This document shows, in pieces, positions 1 to 8,855 of a DNA stretch of 26,170 bases (positions are counted from its first letter, which is position 1; the number at the start of each line of letters is the position of its first letter). The notes under the pieces were generated by a model. That model saw only the letters and a list, made by a program, of their open reading frames with translations, was not told the DNA's origin and searched no databases. Source of the DNA: Spirogloea muscicola (taxonomy: Eukaryota > Streptophyta > Zygnematophyceae > Spirogloeales > Spirogloeaceae); contig WELB01000043.1 of NCBI GenBank assembly GCA_009602725.1, positions 372,159-398,328 of the forward strand. Reading direction: 5' to 3'. The translations under genes and the position numbers were made by a program.

Positions 1-2380
1 GTGGCCGTCGCGGCGGCTGGCGGCGGCCGCGGCGGCGGCGGCGGGCCGGACCTCGACGTCACCGTCTTCCGCTTCACCCTCGGTGCGCCTTCCCACCGTC
101 TCTTCCTCTTCGTTTGGATCGACTGTTCCTTCCTTTGAAGAGGAACAAAGTGCTGAGTTGTTGTATCACAAAGTGCTCAGTTGGTGTATTGCTTCATACG
201 AAGAGCAAGAAGACATATAGAAGGAGCACAGAAGTCCGCTGAGCGTCAAGGAGAGACCTTGAATAAGCGCCGAGACGGCCATGCTGTTAGCTTCAGGGTT
301 TAGGGTTCACGATTAGGGTTGAGGTTTAGGGCCGGGGCCTTGATTCTCCCCGAGCCGGCGCCGGTGCAGGCATCCCCGGCTTCGACGACGCGGACCTGCC
401 GCGCGTCGTCGGAGTTTTGCTGGGCGCCCTTTTGGCTGCCAACCACGTCGCGTCCGCGGGGGCCGTCGCCCCGGCTCAGTGGGTGAGCGGCGCGCTAGCC
501 CCCCTGCCTCGCTAGCTTCGAATTGTTGGGTTTAACAAGAAGGCCCTGGCCTCTGTCCACTTCGTACATTGTAAATGAGACACTTGATTCTGGTATAGCC
601 ACTGGCGTCCTGCCAGCTCGAGGACATTTGCGTTTGTAGCGGATTTGGGGTAAATGCAGGCGCTCAGTAGCAGCACGCTACTGGGAAACTCTCAATTCAC
701 CTGGCTGACAACCTCGTGTTCACCTAGACATGCACATTGAAACCATGTTTCAAAATTGACACCCCAGACCTCGCTTTAAATTTTAAGCCATATGGAAAGC
801 TCTGCAAGTTGAGGCATTGGAGTGAGAGTCCTTGACAAGTTGGCATTGGTCCCAATGAGCAGAGGTCGGAGGTGCTGGGAGTGCTGCTGGCGGGCCTAGC
901 CGTTGCGACTCCGTATCTCGGCAGGAGGCTCAAGGTCTCCCCATCGCCTGGACAACTGCGTAAAATTCAACGTCTTTGTGTGCCTTCGGGTTGAGCCTGG
1001 CTCTGCTCTGTATGTATCTGTTCGTGTATCCTTGCGGTTGTGATTATATTCACCGCGAGAGAAATAACTATGTAAAAGTTCTTCGCTGTGACTAGCGTTT
1101 CGTTATATCACTTGGATCTTAGCTAAAATAGCTGGTTCGCCTTGAAGCTAGGCTCGTGACTCCATAATAGACATACTCACTATTAGTCAACCATGCCTGA
1201 CTTTGGGGACCAACACGTACAGTTTGTTATGCCGCAATTCTCCGCCGCTTGTGTGCAGAGAGCGCAGGGCGGGAGAGAGGCTTTGGCAGCCCAAGGAAGC
1301 AACCAGTCATTCCTCCTCGCTGCATCCCTAAGTGATGCAGAGCGGCAGGAGCTTGCTTGGGCGACCTTTGCCATCCTCCGCAACACCACCACCTCGGGTG
1401 TGGTGAGTGCTGTGACAGGCCTGAGCCTTGGCGAAATTTTGGGCAACTCGGCCAGTGGACGACATAGGCTTTCCACTCTGCATTGGCATGCCTAGAGAAA
1501 CACCATGCAGCACCACACTGTGGTGGCTCAAACCGATCTAGCACTCAAGAGTCAGCTTGGACGGTGGAACCTTTGTACTTCGGGATCAGCCAGGTTGAAA
1601 CCCTCCCTTGTTGATCATGTCAAGCATCTGACATGGACTTCAAACAGCTGGGCTCGTGTCCACACCGGCAAATTTGCACTGTAGGCCTCCGGTAGCAGGT
1701 CTTTTATGGGAGCTGATATCAGCTACGTAACTATGCCAGCTGGTGTGGAGAGGAGGAAAAATTCTGTGCGCCAGAGGGAGCTGGGATGTAGGCGTCGCCG
1801 AGCCGGGCGTGGCCCTTGAGGAGCTGGCTAGCCGCGTGCAGAAGGCCTTGGCAGACTCGCCGGAGCTGAAAGGGCTCACGGAGGGGGAAAATGCCTCACT
1901 CTACGTGCCCTTGAGATCTGGTATGCAATGCAATATTCAAGCCCTGCTCCTACTGACGAAGTTGCTTAGCTCTGTCCCACTTTGCCTGTTTTTTCTGAGC
2001 AAGCAGCAGTTGCATGGCGTTAGCACAACATAAGAAAGAAGAGAAACTAGCCAGTGTGATTATATACACGGTAGCCACCGCAATGGCGGCTGAATGTTGA
2101 TGCAAAGTTGTTATCTGGTCCAGGAGACAATTTCCTGCCGTTGGTACCTAGCAGCGCTACGTCCCTATTTGCACAAAGCTGGGGACTTCAGGGGTCCAGC
2201 TTGCAGTCATCCATTGATTTGCAAGTGCATGAAGTAGGGAATTTGGCACCTACTTCACGCGATGTAGGTGGCTTGCTAGTGGTAGTGTCAGACCTGCCAA
2301 CGGCATATACAATGAAGGATAGGACATGGCTCTGCAAGGTGGGGTCGAAACTGGCCTTGACGTTTACTCGGACTGACTGA
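1..2380 (+). CDS. CCB2: CCB2-like cytochrome b6 haem-attachment factor (5' partial, 6 exons)
   Basis: Exons read 1..82 (5' end outside the window), 370..482, 863..934, 1259..1402, 1740..1920 and 2124..2380, all with GT-AG introns in matching phase, giving 282 residues to the TGA at 2378. Recognisable family blocks are FRFTLGIPGFDDADLPRVVG across exons 1-2, RSEVLGVLLAGLAVATPYLG in exon 3, LAWATFAILRNTTT in exon 4, ASLYVPL in exon 5 and MKDRTWL near the C-terminus. Two hydrophobic stretches (end of exon 2, exon 3) fit the paired membrane helices of the CCB2/CCB4 family. Plant and algal members sit in the thylakoid membrane and help attach haem ci covalently to cytochrome b6. The N-terminal transit peptide should lie upstream of base 1; the visible start is Gly/Ala-rich. 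CCB2 is preferred to its paralogue CCB4 because of the FTLGIPG block, which I recall from CCB2; CCB4 remains possible. Confidence 0.85.
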
Positions 2381-2870
2381 CATCATCCATCTTCACTTGA
2401 TGTGCTTAATAGTCGCCGGCTAGCTTTCGGAGCATTGATGTTCTTGTAATGTGTATTGCCTTGCATCACCTCATGTAGCCCTCTTAATCAGCTGCTTAAC
2501 TCACTCACTGCTGCTCTTGCACGCCCACTTACTAAGAACGTCATATGATATCATTGGAGGAAGGAGAGCAGCACATGCGCCTCAAAAGCACCGCAATGAC
2601 ATGAAGGAGCTTCAAGGCTCCCATGAGAGGGCACATGGCTGCACTACATCAGCTCCTTGCTTTCAATACTACCTGAATTACTGCGAGGCGTCACTTCACT
2701 GCCAACTTGTCAACTTGAAATAGTTTGTTGTGAATTAGCTTCTGATTCAAGTATGTGAATGACCAGATGTGGCGCTGTGGCACTCGCAGCCCACCGCAAG
2801 TGGTTTCAATTTATGCCAGCCGCAGAGCGAGTGGAGCTTGAGCTTCCTGCTGGGTGCAACTATTCAACAC
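2381..2870. other. No gene recognised; probable CCB2 3' flank
   Basis: This stretch has small chance open frames without family motifs, no tail repeat and no obvious microsatellite. It probably holds the 3' untranslated region of the CCB2-like gene followed by intergenic sequence. Confidence 0.4.
2445..2449 (+). promoter_or_regulatory. Candidate TGTAA polyadenylation signal of CCB2
   Basis: TGTAA occurs 65 bases after the CCB2 stop. Chlorophyte green algae commonly use this pentamer in place of AATAAA. A single pentamer is weak evidence, and the link to this gene is by position only. Confidence 0.3.
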
Positions 2871-3320
2871 AAGGCTGAGGCTGCTCTGAGGAGGGCCGAG
2901 CTCCCGAGCAATGACTGAGGAGAGTCGCGCCGCCTACAGCCTGCGGCCCCAATCTCACGGCCAGCACGCAGATGCACGGCATAAGCCAGCTGCCCAGATA
3001 AGAGACTCGCATGCGGCTTGCATGGGCAAGACGGCCCGCGGTACATAAGTCTGCCTGTCCCAACTCGCTGCGTTGTGACACTGCACGTTGCGTAGCAGGT
3101 GCAGAAAAAGTTCTTCCAAAGGGAAATGAAATGTGTATCAAGTGATGGAGGGCCTGGGTGGCCAAGTACAGTGGCAAGCACATTGACAAATGTACATCGC
3201 CTGCTGCTAAGGGGCGATGACCGTGAAAGATCAGCCCAGAAGAAGAAGCTCTTTGTCCCTTCAAAGGGGCGTTGGCTGTGAGAGGCCAGCCCAAAAGGAG
3301 TGGACAAGGTGCAAAGGGGC
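2870..3320 (-). mobile_element. Degenerate LINE-like 3' end with tail repeats
   Basis: On the minus strand, around 3010-2900, a frame encodes AYAVHLRAGREIGAAG. This matches the HLRAG block just before the C-terminus in the better copies at 5.3, 5.9 and 7.4 kb. The equivalent of the final LLTR.Y-stop is decayed. At about 3210-3320 two copies of the family's tail repeat follow one another (CAGCCCAGAAG, then GGCTGTGAGAGGCCAGCCC and GGACAAGGTGCAAAGGGGCC). The fragment is strongly 5'-truncated, as expected for target-primed reverse transcription, and cannot encode a working protein. Confidence 0.6.
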
Positions 3321-3399
3321 CGGAACGTGCAAATCACGTAGTCAAGCTCAATAACCTTCTAGTCGACAGCCGCAACACATCCAGGAGGTCAAGCCACCG

Positions 3400-3700
3400 A
3401 GCCTGTATACACCAAGTCCTTCCCATTAGGGGGCGATGGCTGTAAGAGACGAAGAAGCAGCTCTTTCGGAGGGGGCTGTGAAGGCCAGCCCAATGTCATC
3501 CTCATGGTGTGCAGGAACCAGCGCTTCCAGAAGGGGCGAGGACTAGATTCATCCTTTTTGGGCTGGAATAGCTCACTTCTTTTGGGGTTGCCTCTCACAG
3601 CCATTGCCTTACATTGAACGAGCTGTCTCTTCTGTGGGAGGCCAGCCCTAGAATGAATGGACAAGGTTCAACGGGGCCAAACGCGCCACAGCAAACAGCT
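3400..3700. repeat. Tail-repeat fragments in both orientations
   Basis: There are several degenerate copies of the hairpin tail repeat: GGGCGATGGCTGTAAGAGAC at 3431, a GGGCTGTGAAGGCCAGCCC-like copy at 3472, an opposite-orientation copy at about 3551-3608 (GGGCTGG then TCTCACAGCC), and one at about 3633-3680 (GGCCAGCCC then GGACAAGGTTCAACGGGGCC). The copies at 3431 and 3585-3608 are inverted relative to each other. No coding remnant is present. Confidence 0.55.
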
Positions 3701-3746
3701 CCGCAAGTGGCTACATCACGTAGGCGGTCAGTGTTGAGGTGCGTGC

Positions 3747-4306
3747 GGAGACCAGGTTTCAGAACAAGGGGCCAGAGAGCCAGGCCAAGGAGTTGGCACA
3801 CTGATTGGACAGACTCATAAGGCTGTTGGTGGCCGGCCAGGTACCCAAGATCAAGGAGGACGACAGGTGGTGTTTCAGGGCTCCAGAGACTTGTGTAACT
3901 ATTGCAAGCAGCCTGGGCGCTGGAAGGCTCAGCGTCCTGCGCTGAAAGCAAAGATGCAGATCATCAAAGCGACACAGGGAGAACAGGATCAACCAGCTCT
4001 TTACACTTAACAGCAGCAGGTGCAGTGAGTCAAGGAGGTCGTGTGTACAACTCTGGGATGATATATTCAGGCGCCATTTCTCCTGGGACTTGTAGAAGAG
4101 ATTGGCTGCGAGACTTCAAGAAGGTTGCAGACTGTCATATCTTTTTTGGGAATAACACCAGAAAAGGTTGGCTGCGAGACTTCAAGAAGGTTGCAGACTG
4201 TCATATCGCTTTTGCAAAGAACATCAGTGCTCTCGCTGAGGGGCAAGGCACGGTAGACATCATCACCAAAGTCAAGGGCAGGACAGAAAGAAATACGCTA
4301 GAAGAT
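3747..4306 (+). mobile_element. Copia-like gag/protease fragment, plus-strand arm of inverted repeat
   Basis: Read on the plus strand, this is a decayed Copia-type segment. A zinc-knuckle remnant (CKQPGRWKAQR near 3905, with the His changed to Arg) is followed by a degraded protease site (YSGAISPGTCRRDWLRDF near 4070; the intact opposite copy has DSGASSHM). Then comes a tandem duplication of the segment encoding RDFKKVADCHI (about 4105-4140 and 4170-4206). In-frame stops lie between the knuckle and the protease site. It is the inverted partner of 4542..5094. This is a dead transposon fragment: integrase, reverse transcriptase and RNase H are absent and no LTRs are visible. Confidence 0.75.
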
Positions 4307-4308
4307 AT

Positions 4309-5094
4309 TCATGTCGTTTTTGTGAATATCACTAGTCCTTTCACTGCCACGCTGCATTGTTGCCCTGTACAGACCTCCCCAATCAGCCAGCACAATCCGC
4401 CACTCCTCTCCCCCACAGCCACCACCTCTCTATTCCCAGAGAGGATCTTGCAATCCTGTGGATGGAAGACAAGTCGAATGTCCAGGTTGTGGAGAGAGTT
4501 TGCTGAGAGTAGATTTCTAGCCAACAGGGGAACGTAGAGAACATCTTCTAGCGTATTTCTTTTTGTCCTGCCCTTGACTTTGGTGATGATGTCTTTTGCC
4601 CCGCAGCGAGAGCACTGGTGTTCTTTGCAAAATCGATTTGACAGTCTGCAACCTTCTTGAAGTCGCACAGCCATTCTCTTCCAGTGTTGTTCTCAAAAAC
4701 GATATGACAGTCTGCAACATTCATGAAGTCTCGCAGCCAATCTCTTCTGCAAGTCATGTGGGAACTGGCGCCTGAATCTATCAGCCCAGAGTTGTAAATC
4801 ACGACCTCCTTGACTCACTGCACCTGCTGCTGTGAGTGTAAAGAGCTGGTTGATCCTATTCTCTCTGCTTGTGGCTTATCGATCTGCATCTTCACTTTCA
4901 GGGCAGGACGCTGAGCCTTCCAGTGCCCAGGCTGCTTGCAAATGTTACACAAGTCTCTGGAGCCCCAATACACCAACTGTTGTCCTCGTTGATCTTGGCT
5001 ACCTGGCCTGCCACCAACAGGCCTATGAGTCTGTCCATTCAGTGCCAACTCCTTGGCCTGGCTCTCTGGCCCCTTGTTCTAAGACCTGGTCTCC
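4309..5094 (-). mobile_element. Copia-like gag/protease fragment, minus-strand arm (longer copy)
   Basis: Reading the minus strand from about 5050 down: CNICKQPGHWKAQR near 4935 is a CX2CX4H zinc knuckle whose fourth ligand Cys is replaced by Arg. DSGASSHMTCRRDWLRDF near 4770 is the aspartic-protease DSGA site typical of Copia polyproteins. The RDF..VADC unit then occurs twice in tandem. Near 4560-4400, TLEDVLYVPLLARNLLS and a following stretch match the segment after protease in Copia elements. Frames shift between these parts, so it is a pseudogene fragment. The portion 4542-5094 is the inverted partner of 3747-4306; 4307-4541 is the single-copy loop. Confidence 0.8.
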
Positions 5095-5159
5095 TCCTGT
5101 ATTAGCTTGGCGCGTACAATCTCCAAGACATCCCCTGTACCTTATCCATACAAGCCCAG

Positions 5160-5640
5160 CAGAAGAGGTGGCTCTCCCCATGGGGGCAAGGGCTGTGAAA
5201 AGCCAGCCCGAAAGGAATGGACAAAGGTTCGAAGGGGGCCGAATGACGGAAGGGCCTAAAGCGCTAAGCAGCTAGGAAGGGGCCTGAAGATGCTATGTCA
5301 GAACGGGGGAGGATGGACCACTCAGTATTCACGAGTGAGGAGCCTCAAATCCGACAAACTAGCTGCCGGAAAACTATCCCCCTGACGAAAGCCGGAGGCG
5401 AGAGCACGGCCAGCACGCAGATGCAAGGCGTGGGGCATGGACCGCTGAAGGGAGACGGACAATCGCATACGATATAGCGCAGCGCCCCCGAGGGAAGAAA
5501 GTGCTCGCCATAGGGAGGGGATGGAGTCTGCCCGGCTCCCCAACCTGCTTCGAGATATTCTGATTTGCTGTTGCTCACTCGTGGTTACTAAGCATCCATC
5601 TGCATCACTATTGGTGTGTAGTTTTGCCTTTCTGGGCACC
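5160..5640 (-). mobile_element. LINE-like 3' end copy (minus) with 3' tail
   Basis: The minus strand encodes the extreme C-terminus of the same non-LTR family (SLQRSMPHALHLRAGRAL, then DLRLLTREY and a stop near 5322). The 3' untranslated tail follows to about 5160, including GGTCCATCCTCCCCC, GGCCCCCTTCGAACC and GGGCTGGCTTTTCACAGCCC. By eye it is very similar to the plus-strand copy at 7363-7640, so the two form a long-range inverted pair. The tail ends about 65 bases from the outer edge of the Copia inverted repeat. It is 5'-truncated and non-functional. Confidence 0.75.
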
Positions 5641-5659
5641 GTTTTGTGGCCTTTGAGGC

Positions 5660-5850
5660 CTGCGGACTCTTTGCTGGGCTGGCCTTGCTAGGCCCTCTTC
5701 TCTCAATGGGCGAGCCCTTCTCTCTTATGGAAGATTTCACTCTGGGACAGCCACTGGCCTTTCTCAAGTAGCAAGCGCGGCCGGATTAACTGGTGGCTGG
5801 GAGAGGCCAGCCCAGAAGAATGGACAAGGTCTGAATGAGTCGGAGTGCTA
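5660..5850. repeat. Mixed tail-repeat fragments
   Basis: A plus-orientation fragment (GGGCTGGCCTTGCTAGGCCC at about 5678) is followed by the motif AAGCGCGGCCGGATTAACTG (5774), which recurs at about 7789 and partly at 19535. A minus-orientation tail copy comes next (GGCTGGGAGAGGCCAGCCC at about 5798, then GGACAAGGTCTG). No coding sequence is seen. Confidence 0.5.
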
Positions 5851-5877
5851 AGGACTGAGACAGCAGTAAGCGAACAC

Positions 5878-7062
5878 TCAGTAACCTCTCGTCAGTAGAT
5901 GCAAATCTGAGTAGCTAGCAGGCGGAAAGACATCGCCCTGACGGGAGCCGGAGGCCGCCGCCAGAGCGCAGCCTGCGCGCAAGTGGACCGCAAAAGCTAG
6001 GGACCGCTGCAAAGAGACGGCCAGGCGCATCCGGTAAACTTGGGCGAGGGACCCGGCGACATGGAAGCCAGGCTTCTCGCCCTGCTGCCCGTCGCGGCGG
6101 GCCGCTGCTCGCCGCGCAAGGCGGTGAAGGAGGTCCAGCCATTTGGCGCCAAAGGCGCCGTGTACGTCGACGGCGAGTGGGATAAACTCGTTGCCTTCCG
6201 GGTGATCTGAGTACTTGCGCTCCTTTGCGGCGGCCGCTTGGCGGACGGCGTAGCCCGCGTCCTCCGCGGAGCGTGTTGCGCTCCTGGAATCCAAGGAGTC
6301 CGTTGTGACGACGTCGGCAATGAGCCGAGGCCCCCCGCCGAGCGCGCTAGCGACGAGATCGGCGCGCCGGGTGTGGAGGCGGCCGTCCGCCCCAGCAGTC
6401 AGAGGCATGATGCTGGAGTTCTCCAGCGCCACAGTGTAAGCGGCTTCGGCAAATATGCCGAACATCGCGTTCCGGAGCAGGTCGTGTGTGCCGGTCCGCT
6501 CCCCTCCCCGTGCGCATCGGAGCATGTGAGCCGCCAGTGACGCCGCGTCCGGGCTGCGCTCGCCGCACTCGCATTGTTGTACTCCACCTAGGCATGGTGG
6601 GTGGAGGCCGAGTAGGCGGTGCACCGCCGTTCGGAATGCGTCGTCCGGCATCCGGAGCGCGTCGTGGATCGGCAGAGCCGACAGCCAAGCAGCCGCCCCT
6701 GGTGAGGACGCCGAGAGCAGTCGCGCGCGCCCCCGGAGGTCGGCTGGAGGCAAAAGCCCCAGCGCCGTGGAGAAAGACGCCGCATCTACCTCCGCCATGC
6801 AGCGAGCTTGGGCCCGCAGGTCGGCCGTGCGCGCGAGGAGAGCGAACGGGACGGCCCGTGGCACCAGGGCGGGGTGAATCCGCAAGCAGCTCATCCCGGG
6901 CTGAGCGGAGAGCCGTCTGGAGCGGAGAGCCGCTTTCTCCCGAAGGCGGCGTGGGCTGTGAATTGCCGGCCCGGGAGCAGGGCCCGCGCGGGCGCGGCGG
7001 CAGAGTTCCGGGCGGCGGCGTGGGCGCCTGCCTGGGCAGGCAGATGACACTTGGTGATACTT
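5878..7062 (-). mobile_element. 5'-truncated non-LTR retrotransposon C-terminal domain (RLE-like)
   Basis: This is the best-preserved LINE-like copy. In order on the minus strand it shows ARLLSASSPGAAAWLSALP and FRTAVHRLLGLHPP, then a CX1C...HX3C zinc-finger-like block (CECGERS, AHMLRC) followed by a His/Arg-rich step (GTHDLLRN). Next is a possible nuclease core (RRADLV, 9 residues, LIADVVTTD), then PLAVDVHGAFGAKWLDLL and a C-terminal HLRAG...LLTRGY ending at 5878-5880. A Cys/His finger followed by a PD-(D/E)XK-like core is the order of restriction-like-endonuclease non-LTR elements, but I cannot confirm the catalytic residues. Reverse transcriptase is missing. The frame stays open upstream to 7545 only because it runs into the antisense of the inverted copy at 7095-7520; that extension is not element protein. 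Confidence 0.75.
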
Positions 7063-7094
7063 AGCTGCTCTGTTTCTTGTTGTGCTTGTTTGTC

Positions 7095-7520
7095 TTAGCG
7101 CTTCCCCTTGGTCGACCGCTCCAACCCGGGACTTTCTGCCTCGCGAGCTGGCCACGCTGCGGCGAAGGCCGCTCGCAGCAAGGCGGCCAAACACGCTGAC
7201 CACCCGGCTGCAGATGAGTTCGTCCCCTTGGCTGTAGACGTGCACGGGGCTTTCGGGTCCCACTGGCTCGACCTGCTGGCCAGGCTTGCGCGGCGCGCTG
7301 TGTCCCGCAGGCGCGGTGAGCCGGCTGACTTCAACGCCGCTGGCTCGTGGGCTCAGGTATACCATATGCGATTGCCCGCCTCCCTTCAGCGGTCCATGGC
7401 CCACGCCTTGCATCTGCGTGCTGGCCGTGCTCTCGCTGCGGCCTCCGACTTTCGTCAGGGGGATAGTTTTCCGGCAGCTAGTCTGTCGGATTCGAGGCTC
7501 CTCACTCGTAACTACTGAGT
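7095..7520 (+). mobile_element. LINE-like 3' end copy (plus), head-to-head with the minus copy
   Basis: The plus strand encodes FVPLAVDVHGAFGSHWLDLL, MRLPASLQRSMAHALHLRAG and SDSRLLTRNY with a TGA stop at about 7516, matching the last third of the minus copy at 5878-7062. It begins after a 30-50 bp non-homologous joint (about 7062-7095), so the two truncated copies diverge from a shared centre. It is a 5'-truncated insertion or inverted duplicate with no intact function. Confidence 0.75.
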
Positions 7521-7850
7521 GGTCCATCCTCCCCCGTTCTGCCATAGCCTCTTCAGGCCCCTTCGTCGCTGCTTAGCTCGTAATTTGGCCCCTTCGAACC
7601 TTGTCAATTCGGGCTGGCTTCTCACAGCCCTTGCCCCCCTTGGGAGAGCCACTTCTTCACAGCCCTTGTCCCCATTGGGAGAGCCACTTCTTCCCCTGGC
7701 CCCCTTCTCGTACTTTGTTCCTTCTTTTTTGGGCTGGCTTTTCCAGCCCCTATCCGCAATGGGCGAAGCCCTTTCTTCGAAAAAGCAAGCGCGGCCAGAT
7801 TAACTGGTGGCTGGGCGAAGCCCTTTCTTCTTGATTACAAGCCCTCTAGG
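7521..7850 (+). repeat. 3' tail of LINE-like copy with 35-bp tandem duplication
   Basis: The 3' untranslated tail follows the stop: GGTCCATCCTCCCCC, GGCCCCTTCGAACCTTGTC (7584) and the hairpin GGGCTGGCTTCTCACAGCCC (7611). A 35-bp unit is then repeated exactly in tandem (7623-7657 and 7658-7692, two mismatches). A second hairpin GGGCTGGCTTTTCCAGCCC lies at about 7730, and GGCGAAGCCCTTTCTTC occurs twice (7763, 7815) around AAGCGCGGCCAGATTAACTG (7789). Confidence 0.7.
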
Positions 7851-8130
7851 AGGGGCAATTGTTACAATCTTTTCGCGCTCGGGCAGCGCCCACGCGACAT
7901 TGCGGACCATCTTGAAGCCGTCCGATCGTCGCCGCGGCGCCCGCTATGCGCCGTCCGATCTCCCCGGCGTTTCTCGAGGGCGCCACGCCCGGGCAGCCTG
8001 CCCCCTCCCCAGCCCGCCTGCACACCCACATGCACCACATGCACTTTGTACCGCACCGCAAGCAGTCAGCGCTTCCCGCGCCGCCGCCGCCGCCGCCGCC
8101 GTCGCCGTCGCCACCGCCGCCGCCGTTGTT
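7851..8130. other. GC-rich stretch ending in a (CCG)n microsatellite
   Basis: No gene is recognised in this stretch. From about 8080 to 8128 it is an imperfect CCG/GCC trinucleotide run, which gives spurious Pro-, Ala- or Arg-rich frames on both strands. It adjoins the left arm of the 230-bp palindrome. Confidence 0.5.
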
Positions 8131-8629
8131 GACGCCGCCGCCGCCGCGGTCTCCATGCGCTCAAATGGGGCGTGATCGCCTCCATCCTGAACAGCAGGAC
8201 GGCGACAGGGAGTTTGCGGCGGACGCCGCCGCCGCGGATGCCGCGCGGCCGAATACAGATGTGGATACACACAGGAACGGCGAGGTCGAGGACGAGGGCG
8301 TCTACGACGGCACGGCGAAAAACGTCGTCAGCCGTTATCTGGGGCATTCGCGTATCGACCTCAGGAGCTGAGGCTGCACGTTGGCCTGCAGGTTGGTGGG
8401 GTCGATACGCGAATGCGCCAGGCAATGGCTGACGACGGGGTTCGCCAAGCCGTCGTAGACGCCCTCGCCCTCGACCTCGCCGTGCCTGTGTGTATCCACA
8501 TCTGTATTCGGCCGCGCGGCGTCCGCGGCGGGGGTGTCCGCCGCAAACTCCCTGTAGCCGCCCTGCTGTTCAGGATGGATGCGAGCACGCCCCATTTGAG
8601 CGCATGGAGACCGCGGCGGCGGCGGCGTC
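8131..8629. repeat. 230-bp near-perfect palindrome with 39-bp spacer
   Basis: The left arm 8131-8360 and right arm 8400-8629 are reverse complements of equal length with no indels. I count 18 mismatches by hand (about 92% identity). The spacer is 8361-8399. Each arm read outward from the centre carries the same roughly 75-residue open frame (shared blocks AVVDAL, CIHICIRPRG, RKLPVA, TPHLSAW). The differences in that frame are largely conservative (V/I, A/V, D/E), whereas the opposite frame shows many non-conservative changes. I do not recognise the peptide. A transcript from either strand would fold into a very long hairpin. Confidence 0.9.
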
Positions 8630-8668
8630 GGCGGCGGGGAAGGATGCCTTGCCACTTGGCGATACTCC

Positions 8669-8852
8669 AAGCTCGAGGGCTCGAAGGCTTGAAGGCTCAA
8701 AAGCTCGAAAGCTCGAAAGCTCGAAAGCTCGAAAGCTCGAAAGCTCGAAAGCCCCACAGCTCGAAAGCTCGAAAGCTCAAAAGCTCGGAAGCTCGAAAGC
8801 TCGAAAGCTCGAAAGCTCGAAAGCTCGAAAGCTCGAAAGCTCGAAAGCTCGA
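8669..8852. repeat. 8-bp minisatellite, 23 units (AAGCTCGA)n
   Basis: The 184 bp divide exactly into 23 octamers. The first four are diverged (for example AGGCTTGA), then six perfect units, two altered ones (AAGCCCCA, CAGCTCGA) and eleven mostly perfect ones. Because 8 is not a multiple of 3, all forward frames read the same 8-residue cycle (KLESSKAR), and no frame contains a stop. It starts 40 bp after the palindrome arm ends. It is direct and spacerless, so it is not a CRISPR array. Confidence 0.92.
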
Positions 8853-8855
8853 AGA

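Noticed and set aside
724-933. Minus-strand frame of 69 codons
   Set aside because: It is antisense to CCB2 exon 3 and its flanking introns; no motif.
1183-1544. Several minus-strand frames of 67-105 codons
   Set aside because: They are antisense shadows of CCB2 exon 4, which has clear family motifs on the plus strand.
7043-7062. Similarity of ACACTTGGTGATACTTAGC to CCACTTGGCGATACTCCAAG at 8652
   Set aside because: About 15 matching bases, too short to tell from chance, though it could be a shared boundary sequence.
7584-7602. tRNA-like B box (TTCGA) in the tail repeat suggesting a tRNA-derived SINE
   Set aside because: GGTTCGAAGGGG (reverse strand) resembles a B box, but no A box sits at the right distance and no tRNA fold is possible. 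The tail is better explained as the LINE 3' end.
8669-8852. Possible CRISPR array or a KLESSKAR-repeat protein
   Set aside because: The octamers are directly adjacent with no spacers, and the genome is eukaryotic. The peptide repeat arises in every frame from an 8-bp unit, so it is a by-product of the minisatellite and not evidence of a gene.
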